Assembly (NCBI GenBank): GCA_037074615.1
Contig: CM073524.1
Coordinates: forward strand, 23,637,406 to 23,701,405
Reading direction: 5' to 3'
DNA length: 64,000 nucleotides
Source: Leucaena leucocephala
Taxonomy: Eukaryota > Streptophyta > Magnoliopsida > Fabales > Fabaceae
Positions 34,719 through 50,000 of the stretch are shown piece by piece; the stretch's first letter is position 1; each line of letters opens with the position of its first letter. Below the pieces are notes generated by a model. It saw only the letters and a program-made list of their open reading frames with translations. It had not been told where the DNA came from and searched no databases. Position numbers and translations under genes: made by a program.

Positions 34719-35585
34719 ACCCAAAACCAGTGTTGGTTGGCTCTGTTGGAATCATAAACTGAGTCGTCTTTTACTGGTGATCGTAGCCTTTACTATGTTC
34801 TGAAATGGAAAAAACCCTGCTTTTGAAGTCAATGTAGATTATAGATCAACCGACATTAATGTAGTAGATCTGACTTAACTGCTTTTTGGGCACGCTAAAC
34901 GCTGATTAGGCAACAAGGCAATGGTCGTTTATCCCTTCGTCAGTTTTTATCATCCCGAGTGGAAATTGATCTTATCTAGCTGTTTTTTTTTTTCTTTTTT
35001 TTTGGTCAAAATATATTTGCCGATTTATTAGTACGATAGTTGAATTTCATTTTCAAGTGACCCGCTGTGTGTATAAAATGAGATTGAATATAAAACATGC
35101 ATGTTAAGTATTACACACATATTTTGATATTCCCTGAATTAAAAATATCAACGTGTGTGTACTTCCAATACGCCATCTCACTAAGTTTGAGACCTACCCT
35201 ACATTGGATGTGTGTAATATTCATACAAGATACGCATTATCTCAGTAATAGATGTTCTACCCGTTAGTTATAGAGAAGCAGATAGTAACTCTAGCATCAC
35301 TTAAAAAGAACATACACTTTTTTTAGAGAGAGAGAGAGAGAGAGAAACAAAAGAATATACGCTCGCAAGAAGCCAAGACCATCCGCTAATTTGATAGAGG
35401 CTTCTAGAGATGATTAGTACTACAAATACAAGGCATTTTTAACTATAACACACCAAATAAAAAGTTGTTAAATCATTAATTATTTGTGAAGTGTGAGGTA
35501 AGAAATTTTAATATACTGCAAAGGGCATTTTAATGAAAAATTATTAATTGCTTTTAGAACCCCGCAAAGAGCCTTATACATATAT

Positions 35586-35631
<46 letters not shown>

Positions 35632-35711
35632 ATCAAAACATGAGATTTTACAAAACATGCCTCATAGGTAAGGGAGAAATTAATTTTAGATGCATACCCC
35701 CGAATTAATTA
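34719..35711. other. Spacer with simple repeats
   Basis: It includes a (GA)n run (35327-35345) and a palindromic (TA/CATA)n stretch (35578-35631). No gene is seen. Confidence 0.4.
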
Positions 35712-37794
35712 TGTTGGAAATCGTGCCCTAGGGGCCAATCATTGTCTTATGAACATTATTGATTTATGAATTTATTAATTGAGTTATCATATTATTTGCA
35801 TGTTTACTATGATGACCATCCTTGGATAATTCATGATATTATCCTAAATGTCCCTGGTCGATCATCTATGTGGGAGCACAGATGAAATAAGACCAGTATG
35901 ACTTTGAAGATGTATAGAGATATAAATCAAAGTCATAAGCACATGTAAGAGTACAGGGTGTTGGACCGACCCGCTATGAGAGAACTGCATGGGTAACGTC
36001 ATAAGCTTCTCTCATATACAAACCATGTCAATATGCCCTTTGACCTGAGATCATCATGGATTCCTACATGACAAAACGCTCAGCTTTGACCTAGTCAAAA
36101 GTCACTTTTGACCGAGTGATCATAAAGACTATGTTCGGGCTTAGTGGTTTTTCATGCGGAGGAATGTGAATGGTCAAGATGGAATTTGTCCCTCACATTC
36201 GTGGAGAGATATTACTGGGCCCCTCGATGAGTGAGTCTGAGAAATGTATGGCCATACTGTAATGGAAAGGTAGTTCCATTTCTATAGTCAGACTACTCAG
36301 GGATCGAGAAAGTAACGGTCGGGAATAGGAGGATGACATTATCCATGCCTCATCCATGACCAAAATATCGCGTGACAGAAGGGACATGATATGGTTGTAT
36401 AAAAGGTTACATCGTTTATCGATCCTCATATGATTTGGGTAGTTGTTATGTCTTGCTAGAGACCGCTTGCGACTTGTGGGCTAGTATAGCAAATGGCCCA
36501 CTGCCAACTTCATATGGGCCTACAGGGTCGCACACAAAATAGCCCAACACGAGCTATGATGTCCAGATTCATTGAATCTAAGACATGTCCAGATTCAATG
36601 AAAGATCCAGGTGAATGTATATATATTTATTTATATTCGTATATATATAAATTCGTATATATATATATATTATATATATGAGATATATGAGATTTAATTT
36701 ATAAGGATAAATTAAATCCCTATCACGTTTGAATTCGAAATTCAAATTGATAGGATATCTCATATAAGAGATATTTATGAGATTTAATTTATAAGGATAA
36801 ATTAAATCCCTATCACGTTTGAATTCGAAATTCAAATTGATAGGATATCTCATATAAGAGATATTTATGAGATTTAATTTATAAGGATAAATTAAATCTC
36901 TATCACGTTTGAAATTCGAAATTCAAATTGATAGGATATCTCATATAAGAGATATTTATAAGATTTAATTTATAAGGATAAATTAAATCTCTATCACGTT
37001 TGAAATTCGAAATTCAAATTGATAGGATATCTCATATAAGAGATATTTATAAGATTCAATTTATAAGGATAAATTAAATCTCTATCACGTTTGAAATTCG
37101 AAATTTAAATTGATAGGATATCTCAAATTTGATTTATGGGAATAAATCAAATATAACTCAGTCTCATCTTTATTTAAAGTTAAATAAATAAGTAATTAAA
37201 TCTGTGGGACGGATTTAATATTATTTTATTTAATTAGTTTCTAATAAAATTATACAATATATGATATTGTATCAATTCGGAATTAATATAAGATTAACTC
37301 CAAAATCCAATTAGGTCAAGTGGAAAAACGCATAGCATCCTCTATATCTGATTGGAGGAGCTACGTTTGAAAATAACACAGAACACAAAAGGCCGAACGG
37401 AATCTGCAAAAGGTTTGCAGACAAGAAACTGCCGAAATAGAGACGGAGACTTGTGAAAGCCTTGGAGGGACAGGAGACGCTAGCACGTCGTTCGTGGTTG
37501 GAACGCTGTTCGTGTGGATACCAGTAGAGGAAGCCGACCTGAGGCGTCGACTTCTTGTGATCGGAAAGAGACCACCGTCCGCGGAGAGAATCTGTGAAGG
37601 TCGCTGAGGAACACTCCATCGATTTCTTGCGATCAGAAAGAGATCACCACCCACGTAGAGAAGCTGTGAAATTCGCTGAGCAACACTAAGGGTAATGATT
37701 CTTTCCACTTGACTTAAACACATACGGCAGATCCTGGCAAGGAATGGAAAAATTTTAAAGTTTATTTCCGCTGCGTGTCTTCCAATTCCTGACA
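35712..37794 (+). mobile_element. Solo LTR (family A), perfect 5-bp target duplication
   Basis: It starts TGTTGGAAATCGTGCCCTAG and ends CCAATTCCTGACA (TG...CA, 2083 bp). AATTA flanks it at 35707-35711 and 37795-37799. There is no internal coding sequence and no second LTR. It shares long similarity with 53744-61292 (inverted, interrupted) and with 62982-63912. It contains a 90-bp tandem array. Confidence 0.9.
36691..37130. repeat. Five 90/91-bp tandem repeats in solo LTR A
   Basis: Units start at 36691, 36781, 36871, 36962 and 37053, each beginning GATTTAATTTATAAGGATAA. The AATTCGAAATTC core makes each unit foldable. The other two LTR copies do not show this expansion. Confidence 0.92.
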
Positions 37795-38075
37795 AATTAT
37801 AGATGTATATACCGTTACAAGTTGAATAGGCAATTGTCTGGCACCAAAATCATGCCCTTGCTAGGGAGACAGATCTGCTGCCCCCACAGCAGAAAAAGAA
37901 AAGAAACTAGCATATGTACTGATGGGCACGAACGGTAAGAAAACATCCGAAGAAATAATTATGATAAACACTTGAAAGAATGAAAAAATTGCCAACTGCT
38001 TGGGAGATGGAACAAATGACAGAGAAAGTGTTCTAAATAAATAGTTACATATACAAATATGAGAAATAAATTTTA

Positions 38076-41000
38076 TTAGCATCCAGCGGCTTTCAGGAAC
38101 TTATCATAGGGGCTTGATGGTGGTAGTCTCAAAGTTTGCTGCTGTCCACGTTCATATTGTGCAGATAAGCGAACCTTATCTTGCGCCTGAATTTGCTCCT
38201 GTGTGGCCAATGCCATATCTCCCTTTGAATATTCCAGAGTCTACAAGACAGCGCAGATGCATCAAATAATAATCGTTTCAAGATCTTTTACAATCAATAT
38301 ATTCTATGCCTGGCATGATTGTGTGAATCATGGTACAGCCTAAGATGTAGCAGTAGATATCGAAATTCCCAGGAGAGGCAAATAGATAATATAATATTTG
38401 AACTCCATGCTTACAAAGCAGGCTCATACCCTCTCCGAATACATCACAACAGGGGGAAAAAGATCAAAGATCTTAAGAGGGTTATGAATATTTATAGATT
38501 AGTAAAAAAGCATAAAATTTTCGCATTGACTCTGGACCCAGATAACATAGTATGCAGGCCTCGCTTGTAACGTATTTAAGGATAAATTTTCTCACTATGT
38601 TATGAGTTTATGAGAAACGAACCTATGCCGAATTTAAGTCTATGAGTGACTTGTCATTTTTTTTAATCCATAACAGTTTCAAAGCAACATGAATTGATAA
38701 ACTAGGATGGTCAAACAACTATATCTTTCTTTATGGCCAAAAGTTAAACAGCTATATCAAGCACAGGTTTTGAAATGAAAACGAGATTCTTTTCTTCTTC
38801 CATTTTTGTAAAAAAAACTTACCACCACTATTCATAAGCCCCACTCCCAATGAACTCCGGCAGTTCAAATATAAAGATCTTCTATGGTTCTTTATTATTT
38901 CTACAATCTAAATCCAAATTATTTGTGGTATTTCACAATCAAATGGCACCATTTAAAAGTCGGGGGATCCAACAAAAATTGTACTTTGTGAAAAGGAAGT
39001 TCACTCAACCTTCCCCCATCCCCACTTCTAATTGTGCAACTGAAAGCAACAATAACTGTCATGTATAACTCGAACACTTCAAATAATCAGATGACCATTA
39101 AACCAATTGAATGTCAAATAGATCCTCTAGAAAAATAAATTCCTTCATAATAACTATTTTCATTTAATAAACTTCAAAAGTTATGATAAGAAAGTGATCA
39201 CCATGGTTGGTAAGGAGGGAAATTGTGTTTCATTTTCACTGGAAAGAACTATTGCCCTAGTCTCTTGTTGCTTGAAACTGTGAAGAATTGACATCTTCTG
39301 CTGTTTCCATGTCACAAGTGCCTCACACTGGTTCTTCATTTGGTCATAAGGCACAATAGTTGATGACATGGGGAAACTGGCAACTTGACGGGCAGTCTCC
39401 AGAACCTATAATTCCACATAGGACCTCTAAGAAAATGACATGTAGTCTCCAGCCAAAGCATCATAAATTGACTCAAAACACTATGATGGAAACTAGCAAA
39501 TTCTAAAATTGTTGAGAAACACAAATATTCAAGCTGTAGATCCAGCTTGAAGGGGAGTGTTGAGATCAACTGGTTTATAATTAATTATTAATTAATATTA
39601 CGTTTTGTTAGTTATTTAATTAATTATCTAAAATTAAGTTTGGATATTATTTAGGATTAGATTTGAATATTAAATTATCATATCTTAAAAGAATAAATCT
39701 GAAATATTAAAATTATGATAGATTTTAGGTTTAGCCTATTAGCTTATATTTTTGCCTATATAAAAGCATATTTGTATTCTCATTCATTCAAGGATTAATA
39801 ATATTTTGAGGCTGTTTCCCTCTACTTTTAATCATTCAAATCTCCACATGGTATCAAAGCAGGAATATTAAATCTTGGTTAAGGTCTTGATGATGATGAT
39901 GAAGAAGAAGAAGAAGATCAAGCCTGAAGAGAAGGCACACTTTCAAGTGTAGATTAGTGTATAAACCCAAGTGGACTACGATGGAAGAGGGTAACGTGGC
40001 TCTCTTCCTACAAAATCTCATAGGTCTACCTCAAGTGAGGTTAGATTAGTGTGTAAACCTAAGTGGGTTACGATAGAAGAGGATAACTTGGGTCTCTTCC
40101 CACAAAATCTTATATGTCATGGGATTAGTTCATCTACCTCAAGTGAAGTTAGATTAGTGTATAAACCCAAGTGGGTTACCATGATTGTATGAGCAAGTTG
40201 CTCTATGATGAAAGAGGATAACTTGGATCTCTTCTCACAAAATCTCATAGGTTATGGGATTAGTTCATCTCCCTCAAGTGAGGATAGATTAGTTTGTAAA
40301 CCCAAGTGGGTTACCATGATTTTATGAACATGTTGCTCTTGAATAATACATATGATTTTTTATCAAGTTCTTCTCTTGCAAATGTTCTTGTCAGGCATCC
40401 AACAATAATGTTCTTTGTCAAGTTTGCAACTTTGTCTTAAGATCCAGATTCAAGATTCAATCAATTTCAGTTCAGTAGTCACTACTAGTTTAAGGATTCA
40501 AAGTTCTGATTCTTCTATAATGATGTTGCTTACATCCAAGTTGCCTCCCAGCTTGAGGAGGAGTGTTGAGAAACACAAATATTCAAGTTGTAGATCTAGC
40601 TTGAGGGGGAGTGTTGAGATCCACTAGTTTAGAATTAATTATTAACTAATATCATGTTTTGTTAGTTATTTAATTAATTATCTAAAATTAAGTTTGCATA
40701 TTATTTAGGATTAAACTTGAATATTAAATTATCATATCTTAGAAGAATAAATCTGAAATATTAGGATTATGATAGATTCTAAGTTTAGCCTATTAGCTTA
40801 CATTTTTGCCTATATAAAGGCCTATTTGTATTCTCATTCATTCAAGGATTAATAATATTGAGGTTTTTTCCCTCTACTTTCAATCCTTCAAATCTCCACA
40901 AAAATTAAAGATCAGTATTACCGATTCTAAGAGTTGATTAACACTTAGAACGTCAGGGTTATTGAAAGAGTGTGATATTTTGCGATCTGACTGGCTTCTA

Positions 41001-44000
41001 CTCGGTTTAGGCTCCATCTCTTCATCCATCAAGGCCACTGGAGCCATGATCTGGAAAACAACCAATCATCGAACTAATCAGACAGAAAATCTTTTAGAAG
41101 GCACTTGAATGGAAATGCAATTTCAAGATTTTACCTCATCTAAGTCTGAGAACTCAATTTGAGCTAGTGGATAACATGGCCGTGGTGTCTCCATAAACAA
41201 AGGAGGTCCCAATGGATATGCATCATCAGGTGAAAAGCCCTGTAGGAGTTGCTTCTTTATGCTGGACAACTCATCCTGACCAACAAGGAAAAGATTGGCA
41301 TGACAGAATTTCCAGGAAAAAAATGTGTATACATTTGTCACTTGAACGCCATCGGCAAAATAATTTTATTTTTATTAGAAATTCATCCTACAGTACATCG
41401 GCAGAATATTAATTCATATCAAACGTGCACTGAGAGCAACCATTTAACTTCATGTATTAAACACTTGATCAGACATTTAATTCAATCTATCATAAATTCA
41501 GATGGAAGCATAGATGAGAGCATTTGCCAATTATTCCTTGAGCTGAAATTTAACGTATGTATAAAAATTGGGGGCAAATGATCAAGCTCCTGATCACTTA
41601 ATCATTGAACTTGGAAAACATGTTAAGAACTGATTCGTACTAAATCTAAAGCTACTTGAAGAAGACCCATGGATGATTTTATTAATATATCTGAAGAAGA
41701 CAAAATTCAAGTGTTATACGTAGGTGAGCAGAAAATTCACCATTGTATTAACTTTAATTATATTTAGATTAACTGACAATCTGACATGCTTAACACCTCA
41801 ACCTGTCTAATGAAAACCAGAAAGAAAATCGGAGACCAATTTACAATGTTCTTGTATGACTCCAGCTATATTGCCAATTGGAAGCATACAAATGAGAGGT
41901 AAAACCCTTCATCTTACCTCTGATAATTTTGCAAATTTAGTCATGAAGTATGATATTACAGTCTCTTTCAACTGCCTATCATCCAATTCTACAGCTGAAA
42001 GTGACCTCATAGCATTGAATTCATCTTCCTGAGATCCATAAGATATCTTATCTGATTCTATATAAATGGCCCGCAATCGGATGTCATCGATCAACTCAAG
42101 AAAAGGATCTAACTGCAAATTTACGACCCCAATTAACAAACCTAACTAAAATAAATAATGTGGACTGATTGAGAATCTCAACTTTAAAAGGAAGCTAAAA
42201 GACAACGACACTGAATACAGTTCAATTTAAGAAACTGAGTGAAGAAACTAACAGTGTTCTCTGTCAAGGACAATTTAACTATTGGAATTAGATCAGGGAA
42301 ACCGCCTGCCCTAGCAGAAAATATAAGCATGTATGATGCCAAGCTAAAAAGAGACCTCCTGCGTGATGGTTGTAAGCCTTCAAAGAAAAAACATCCAGAG
42401 AAATTTATAAGAATATCAAGCAAGGAATATATTTATACTAAGCATTAAAACAATGCAATACCATCATCAAATTTTCCCAAGGTGGCAAAATGAGCACACT
42501 GGATTTTCAGACAAAATCAGAACACTTAGAGGTACACACTCTTTTTTTAATAGAACAAATATTCTATGGTGCCTTCGTAGTCTAATAAGATAAAGTTTAT
42601 TTGTTATCATCAAGGACCATGTCAATTCAAAAACCTAAATTCATAAGTCCTATGAATAACTTTTATTATAATCTCAAGCACTCTCCCTCAGACAATGGTT
42701 CTTCAGGCTTAAACTAGTATGGATAAAGCACCAGCATATCATACCTTGTGCTGAAATTTAATTTAATAAAAAGAATGGGGAGCAGGAGCAGAAAGGATCA
42801 AACACTTGACTATTTGGTTATAGAGGCTCTAAAATCACGTTAAGGACCATTTGAATTCATAAGTTATAAGTTATTAAGTGAAGGAAAATTTTGAACAGCT
42901 AAGGACGTCAGGAAACTAGATACCAGTAATTTGATGCCTAATATTAGAATTTCAAGTTCAGCCTTAAAGGCAGGGATAAATCATAGTTCCAAGTCAAATT
43001 GATGGAAAAAGAGAATAGAAAAAGAAAGGAAGTGTAGCAAGATGACAAGAGAAAGGGACTAGAAGAAATTCATTTATATGTTTAACTTACTTTCTTGAAT
43101 CAATGAGATGCTCCTCAGGGAGAATGCCAGTTGGAAACATCTTACTAAAGCCATGTGACTGGATGTCTGTAGAAAGCAATTCAATCATCACAAACTTACA
43201 GAAACTAATCATGTCAAATTGTCTTTATCTATGAAACAAGGAAAAAAGAAGATGATGCGTGCTCTATTTGTCCGTTTCTGAAAGGTAAAAAGTTCCTTTA
43301 AGAAAACTATATCTTTCAATACAACGTTGGTACCCATTTCAAACCAAGTCGAAATAATTTCATTAGGAAGTCTGTATACAAGAGAAACTTAGTAATACAC
43401 AACAAATGTGAAATTTACTGACAGATAACAGACAGACATAATCTGTTGGGAATAATCCCATAAAGAAGTCCCAAAATCATCAATTGTTGCAACCAGCACA
43501 ACAAAGCATGCTTCTATCTTCATAACGCCAGACACACATGCATACATCATTAGATATTTCTCCATAACAAGTCTGAGAAGTTGGGGACTACATCAGGAGT
43601 AGAGAAGCTCATAATGCAAAAGCTTAATCACAACTTATGGACAAGTAACAATAATCATGCTTTCAACACTTTTGCAAGAATATGACCATGGTTGCTATCT
43701 AGAAACCCATATATGATTATGAGATAGCATTATAAAGGATTCCTGTAATTTTCAACCTGGCGATTAACAAATTAAGTGTGATAAGTAAATTTATGAAAAA
43801 CAGAAAAGTATATTATTTTCTCTACTAAATATATAAATAAAACATATAATGGCCTCAGCAAACATTAATCTCACCTTAGAACGAGTAAACAATAAAGCAA
43901 TGCTATAAGTGTGAGCCATTGCCTCAAAATTCTCAGGGCCATTTTCTGCAGATGTTGCCTGTACCCAGATTGAGGAAAGCAAAAGACTCACTTGATGACT

Positions 44001-47000
44001 GCTCAATCGAAGAGAACTCAGCTCCTGAAAGTTTCGGATACACAACATTTTTTTAAGAATGAATATCAGAATCTACTGACTTAAATCTTTACCAATACAA
44101 TTTACTAATGATGATTAGAAATTTCATACATCTTTTCCATCAGTGAGAGCACGGGTAAAGCTGTGAGCACAAAATAGATTAGATGCATATTTCCCATTGA
44201 CACCTGCTTTTGTCTTTTCCTCTGATGGTTCCCTCTTCTTACTGACTAAATTTTGGTCATGAATGGCAAAGCTCTCACTCCCTACCTTCTGAATCATCTT
44301 CGTTTTCTGGTCTAACCATGGAGAAAAAAGGGATGGCATAAGCGCTATAGAGAAGACACTATGTGCCCCTATTCGTGTTTCATAGTCTGGATGGGCCATT
44401 GCCATAAGCAATTGATGAAATAAAGCATCTGGGAAAGCCTGTATATTTCCATCAATAACCCTGATATTTAGACAGTTTCACAGGTGTTTAGGATGTAGAA
44501 AAGCCAATTTTCAATCTAAGTAAAAAGTACTTGCCTTCTTGTGATATGATACGTTTGGGATGGAAGAGATTAATTTTGTAGTTTGATAAATAGCAGAGAT
44601 TGTGGCTCGTGCTACAATAGTACTATTTGAGATATTCTCTAGCACCACTGCCATCATATCAAGAATGGGGCCCGCATCGCCAACCTGTTATTTTCAAAAT
44701 TTCATAGTTAATGCAGAAAGAATGCAGCAACAAAATAATACTCTTTTTTCTCATACAAGCCGTTTTGTACATCTATGTGAAGGAAAATTAAGTGGCTTCC
44801 TTTTTCATATTAAAGCATTAGAATGGAGTGTGTGATATTTAATTGAAAAGAAAAACTTTTTAATTCTCCCAGTTAGCAATCCATATTGTCTGTGACTATG
44901 GCAGCCATCAGAGATTATTTGCACTTCACTAAAACGGTCTACCAGAAGTGAAGTTGTACGTGCAATGAATTGGTATTTTAGAACCTAAAGGTACTTGTTC
45001 TAGAGGCGGACCAACTAGATCACAAAGTAGGCGAAAATCTCATTAAGAAAGACCCCTGGGGAGAGGCATCTTGGTTATAAAACCTCGACTCAGATTAGTT
45101 GGTTGCTCGGATACCTGGTAATAGGATTAAGAAAAAGTGCTAGATACCAGGTGGCCCAAAGGGTTATCAGAAAAAAAATGAATTGGTATTTTAGAAAAAA
45201 AAAATTAGTTTAAGGAGGATCCCATAAAGTTCAGGATTTTTAGTTTTTCCACTATTGTCAACTTGCCAGGAAGGAAGAAGTCACTCTCGCATCTAAAATC
45301 TTGAGAAGTAAATTTTCTTAGAATGCAACTCCTCACAGATCAAGAGATCAAAGTATCTATATGAGGAGGAGGATCTTTTTTTATATACAATTTTTCTTTT
45401 TGGGTTTTTTTTGGGAGGTGGATTGGGGGCTCTTTTAGAATTTTAGGTAAGCAAACAGCTTGAAAAGACAAACAAAAAAGCCATTTATACCTTGTTTGAA
45501 AGTTGTACTATACACATTTCTAAAGCAGACTGAAGTTCAACGTTCAACTTATATTCATCACTTCCAACATCAGAAGCTTCAGCTAAATTTTGCAAGCACT
45601 TCCTTAACTGTTTAATGAGGTCAGATATTGCACCGACAATTGCAGCTGAGCCATGCTGCTCAACATTTTCTACAAGTTGTGAGGTGATTTTAACAATATT
45701 AATCTGCAGAATAGGTTGCTTTGCAATATTCCTATGATCCAAGTGCTTGATCAAAATGGACAGCAAAAGATGGGAGTTATCTCCTGGTGTTCAAAAAGAG
45801 ATCATTTAATACAGAGAAATTTAGAGAAAACTACAGTTTAAGAAAAAGTAAAGCACTGAATGTTACAAGTCTACCTGGTTCTGCTAAAAGGGATTGCAGA
45901 TACATTAAAACAGAACAAGCAACTCCGTTTTCTGGAGACCACTGATTTTCAGCATCAAAATTATGAAAAAGTGGTTCAAGAACATGCCTCACGGTTGTAG
46001 CTTCCTTTGCCAATTTCGCCATATTACATAAGCAAACCTTGGACCAATAAGCAGGATTCTTAGCAGTATACCTGTTGACATGGTAAAGTGATAAAGGTTG
46101 TCCTGGAACCATGAAAGATGCTTACAAAACAGGGGGAGGAGAGATGAGTAAGATAAGACTTACAACATGAAGTCCATCTGGGTTCCAGTAAGTTTCTCTT
46201 CCTCAGTATGGTTGAGTTTCGTTTGGAGATGCGTGTAGTTCTCCAATATTACAGATATAATCTATGAGGGGATCCACCCACCCAAACATGAAACAAAAGG
46301 GAAATCTAGATCAGTGAAAATTACATGTTGCTCTGAAGACTCAATTATGTTAAAAAATTTTGGAAAAAAATACATGGCAAACTAAACTTGAATCCTTAAT
46401 GCATCCTTTTGGTGTATGTCACTTTCTTGTTTTAAGGTGAACAGTCAAAGTAAAAGTATAAAAATAATACTCACTTTGTCAAAATCCATGGAAAGATGTG
46501 AGTACTCTCCCATGAATTGCACCTAGTCACAGAAAATAATGATAAAAGAACAAAATCAGGAAAGGGAATACATACAGTAGCCTTATAAAGCATTGGATTA
46601 ACAGAGACTGTATAATGACTAAGGTAACCACTATTCTCTAACCAGAAAGAAATTTACATGTGAAAATAAATAATTGAAAAGGGAAAAAACTGTGCGTTCA
46701 TGCCACAGGTGCAATTTTCTAAGATTAAAACTGCATATTGTCAGTGCATCTTCAGTCATCCATGGCCACATTTCTTGGTACAAGTATCGTATGATTAATT
46801 AGTTAAATGAAGGAGTCCAGAGCCTAATTCATTTATGAAATATTTATTACCAAATTAAAGGAAGTTGCAGATTCTTATCAAAAGGTTAAATATTAAGCAT
46901 ATTTCAGCTCAATATGGTTTAATATCAATAATTACTAAAACTGCTAAGGACCAAATCTTGAAGAACTATCCCCTCCACTCTTTAGTGTATCATCATGTTT

Positions 47001-50000
47001 CAGATATACTCTCGTCTACAGAGAGTTTCTTTAAAAAAAATCAAGGTATGTAGTTTCTAGTTGTAACTAACCAACAAAGGAAAGACTTTATACAATTAAA
47101 CTTCAGAGAGTGAATAAGTTACTTCTAGAATACGTAAAAATCAAAGTAGAGAAAGAACAATACCATGTAGGATAGAACTTGAAGTCCAGCTGAACGTAGA
47201 CGCAAACCTCTTTCATCTTCTCCAAATTCTTGAGCCAATTGACATAGTTTAGGGATGAGACCCTCTAAATTGAACATGTATGTACTATCTGTCTACTTTT
47301 AACTCAAAAGGTCAGTATCAACAAAGTTATAGCATCCAAACATTTTGAAAACATACTATGCACTACCCAGAAAATATACAACAAGAATCAAGAAATAATG
47401 CAGTCAATAAATATATCAAACAGCTTCAGCACCCCCTCCCAAGGAGCAACCCTAGTTGTCTAAGCCTTGAGGTATTAGGCCTCTTGGTTACATGAAAATG
47501 AACTACACAATAGTTTTTTTTTCATTTGTAAAGCTAAATGAAGTGAGAAAGGTCTAATGAAATACCTGGCAATGTATAAAGTCTACAAGTGCTTGGCAAC
47601 CTAAGGTCCTCATTTCATCAGCTCGAGTTTGTTCTAAAAGAGTTTGAATGATCCCTAAAAAACTATTAGCAAATAATGGCCTGCAAGATTCAAAAGCGTC
47701 ATGTGAATATCATCACATATTTAAAATGAAAGAAAAACATAGCAATCCATCAATACAATCAAGGAAGTTTAAATAAGATACTTAAGTCAAGGGAAATGTA
47801 CTACAACAACAAGCCTTATCCTACTGAGTAAGGTTGGCTCCATGGATTGCACAACATCATTGTATTCTTGTGGACGTTTGTGTTCTGAATAGTCCGATGC
47901 ATTTCGTTCATGGGTAACCAGATTAAATAGATTTACAAAAGGAATTGGGATTGTGATCCGATGATTGTGATATGCCGAGATTTTCTCCTTCAATGCTATC
48001 TGATCTAATCTTCCTAATATCTCTCAATATATCCCCTAATATCCCATATAATAATTATATTTACAAATATATATTCTATTTTTTCATAATTACCACATTC
48101 CCCCTCAAGTTGGATTATAAATGTTAATTGTGTCCAACTTGTCAAGTTGGATTATATTCTATTAATCAGAACCATTGATTTTATTTCTCTTACTTTATAT
48201 GAAAATACAACATTCATTTTAAATTATTAAACTTATATGGATAACTAGTTCAAGAATAATGTTAATATAATGTTTTTACTTGACGACAAGAAGATGACAT
48301 TTTAGTCACTTGATAAATTCTTTTAGTTTAGAGGAGCAATTATAGGGATATGCTTTGAGATCAAATTTTATGCAAAATCTACTTGGAAGTGTTTCAAAAT
48401 TTTCTTTGAGAACTCTACTAATAACCAATTGGAATTTAGAAATGAACAGAATATGTCAGAACAATAAAGATAAGTTAACCATATACCCAGGTTTCCTAAA
48501 CCTGTTTGAAAGATATAATTTAAATAGCTATTTGACCTCTAAGCTGTTTTGCAGTAAGACTTGTTCTATTCAGCTCTTCTATCTTAAATAGGATATGCAT
48601 TGAGTTGAAAATTGGATTGTTTAACAACTTTACTTGAATAGTCATATCCAAGGCAACAGTTCACTTATATAGAGCAGCTAATTTCAAATAAAAAAAAAAT
48701 ACATTGCGCAATTCTGGAAGCGTCTTGCATTATGATACATGTACAAGGAAAAAAGCATAAATTAGACAATTCTAAATTTCAAAAACATTGTTCAATTTTA
48801 TGTAATGTTCTTCTGGTGATTCTAAGTCAAAAGATAAACTCCACGACCAGCCTTCCCCTTTTGTTCTAGCAAACTTACATGAGATAAAATAAAAATGTAA
48901 CACAAGGACATGCAGTTAAATTATACACCATCGAACTTACATCTGCCCCTTGCATGACGATAAAAATTTCCTGTATATGCACAAGACAGCTTTCACCGAA
49001 CCAATATTTTCATTACGCAGTTCCTTGTAACATCTTTGTTCAAGGTTATCAGTGATCTGCATATATCAAACGCTAAATATCTTAAATGGAAGCTAACAGG
49101 ATTTCCTCCTCCGGCAAATAATTAACTCATTATTGTTTAAACTGAGTAATGAACAGGAAATAGTTTCAGCAGTTCAGAAAATTATTTAATTCTATAAGAT
49201 TCATAGAAAAATGTCTAAATTTTCTCCACCATGTCATCACTTGTCTTTGATTATGTGAGGCCACTGTACCAGAATTTAAGTGACAAAGAAAAGAAAAGCT
49301 AGAGTACAAATTGAAAACAGAAATAAAGATGAGTGGAAAAGAGATTTAAACGATGTAGAAAACAGAGAAACATTTATTCAGGTATTAAGCTGTATACCCA
49401 TTGTCAAAATGATCAAGAGAGCTGACTGCTGGGACTAAATGGCAAAACTAGATCTACAGAACAATATCTTCTTAGAATAAAATTACCTTTGGAATTCTCA
49501 GCGGATTTTTGGAGGCATATTCACATAGCTTTCCAATTTTCCTCTCATTAGGCTCAACATCCTGCCATATCCAGTAACCATCACCCACATAAGACTTTTG
49601 TTATCTTGGAAAGGCTAAAATCTGAAAGGGGATCCAAAGCGTCCAAAATATTATGCTTTGTAATCTTATCTAAGAAACCAGATATCTTCCTTGTGAATAC
49701 ACATGATAGATAATAATTTAAAAGTTTATAGAAGGTTATGCATATTTTTTTTTTAAGATTTAAACCCTAATAAAATGTGTCGAAAAATATTGGGGGAAAA
49801 AGAGATGGACATATGATTTGTGAATAAAGATTGAATGAATAAAAAAATTGCACAAAACTTAAGAGGTAATATTATTTATGGTTTATGAATAGTGTAGCTC
49901 CTGTAAACTTTTATGTCACTAGGATAGGCCTCAAGCTTTTGCTTATGGCCTAAAATGAGTCGCACTGTTGAACAATACGACTCTCTATACCTTTTATATT

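Noticed and set aside
36578..36853. 91-aa open frame with repeated MRYPINLNFEFKRDRD units
   Set aside because: Produced by the 90-bp tandem repeat being a multiple of three; no start context or family.
36691..37130. Regular repeats that could be taken for a CRISPR array
   Set aside because: The 90-bp units are contiguous with no variable spacers and lie in a plant solo LTR; this is a tandem repeat.
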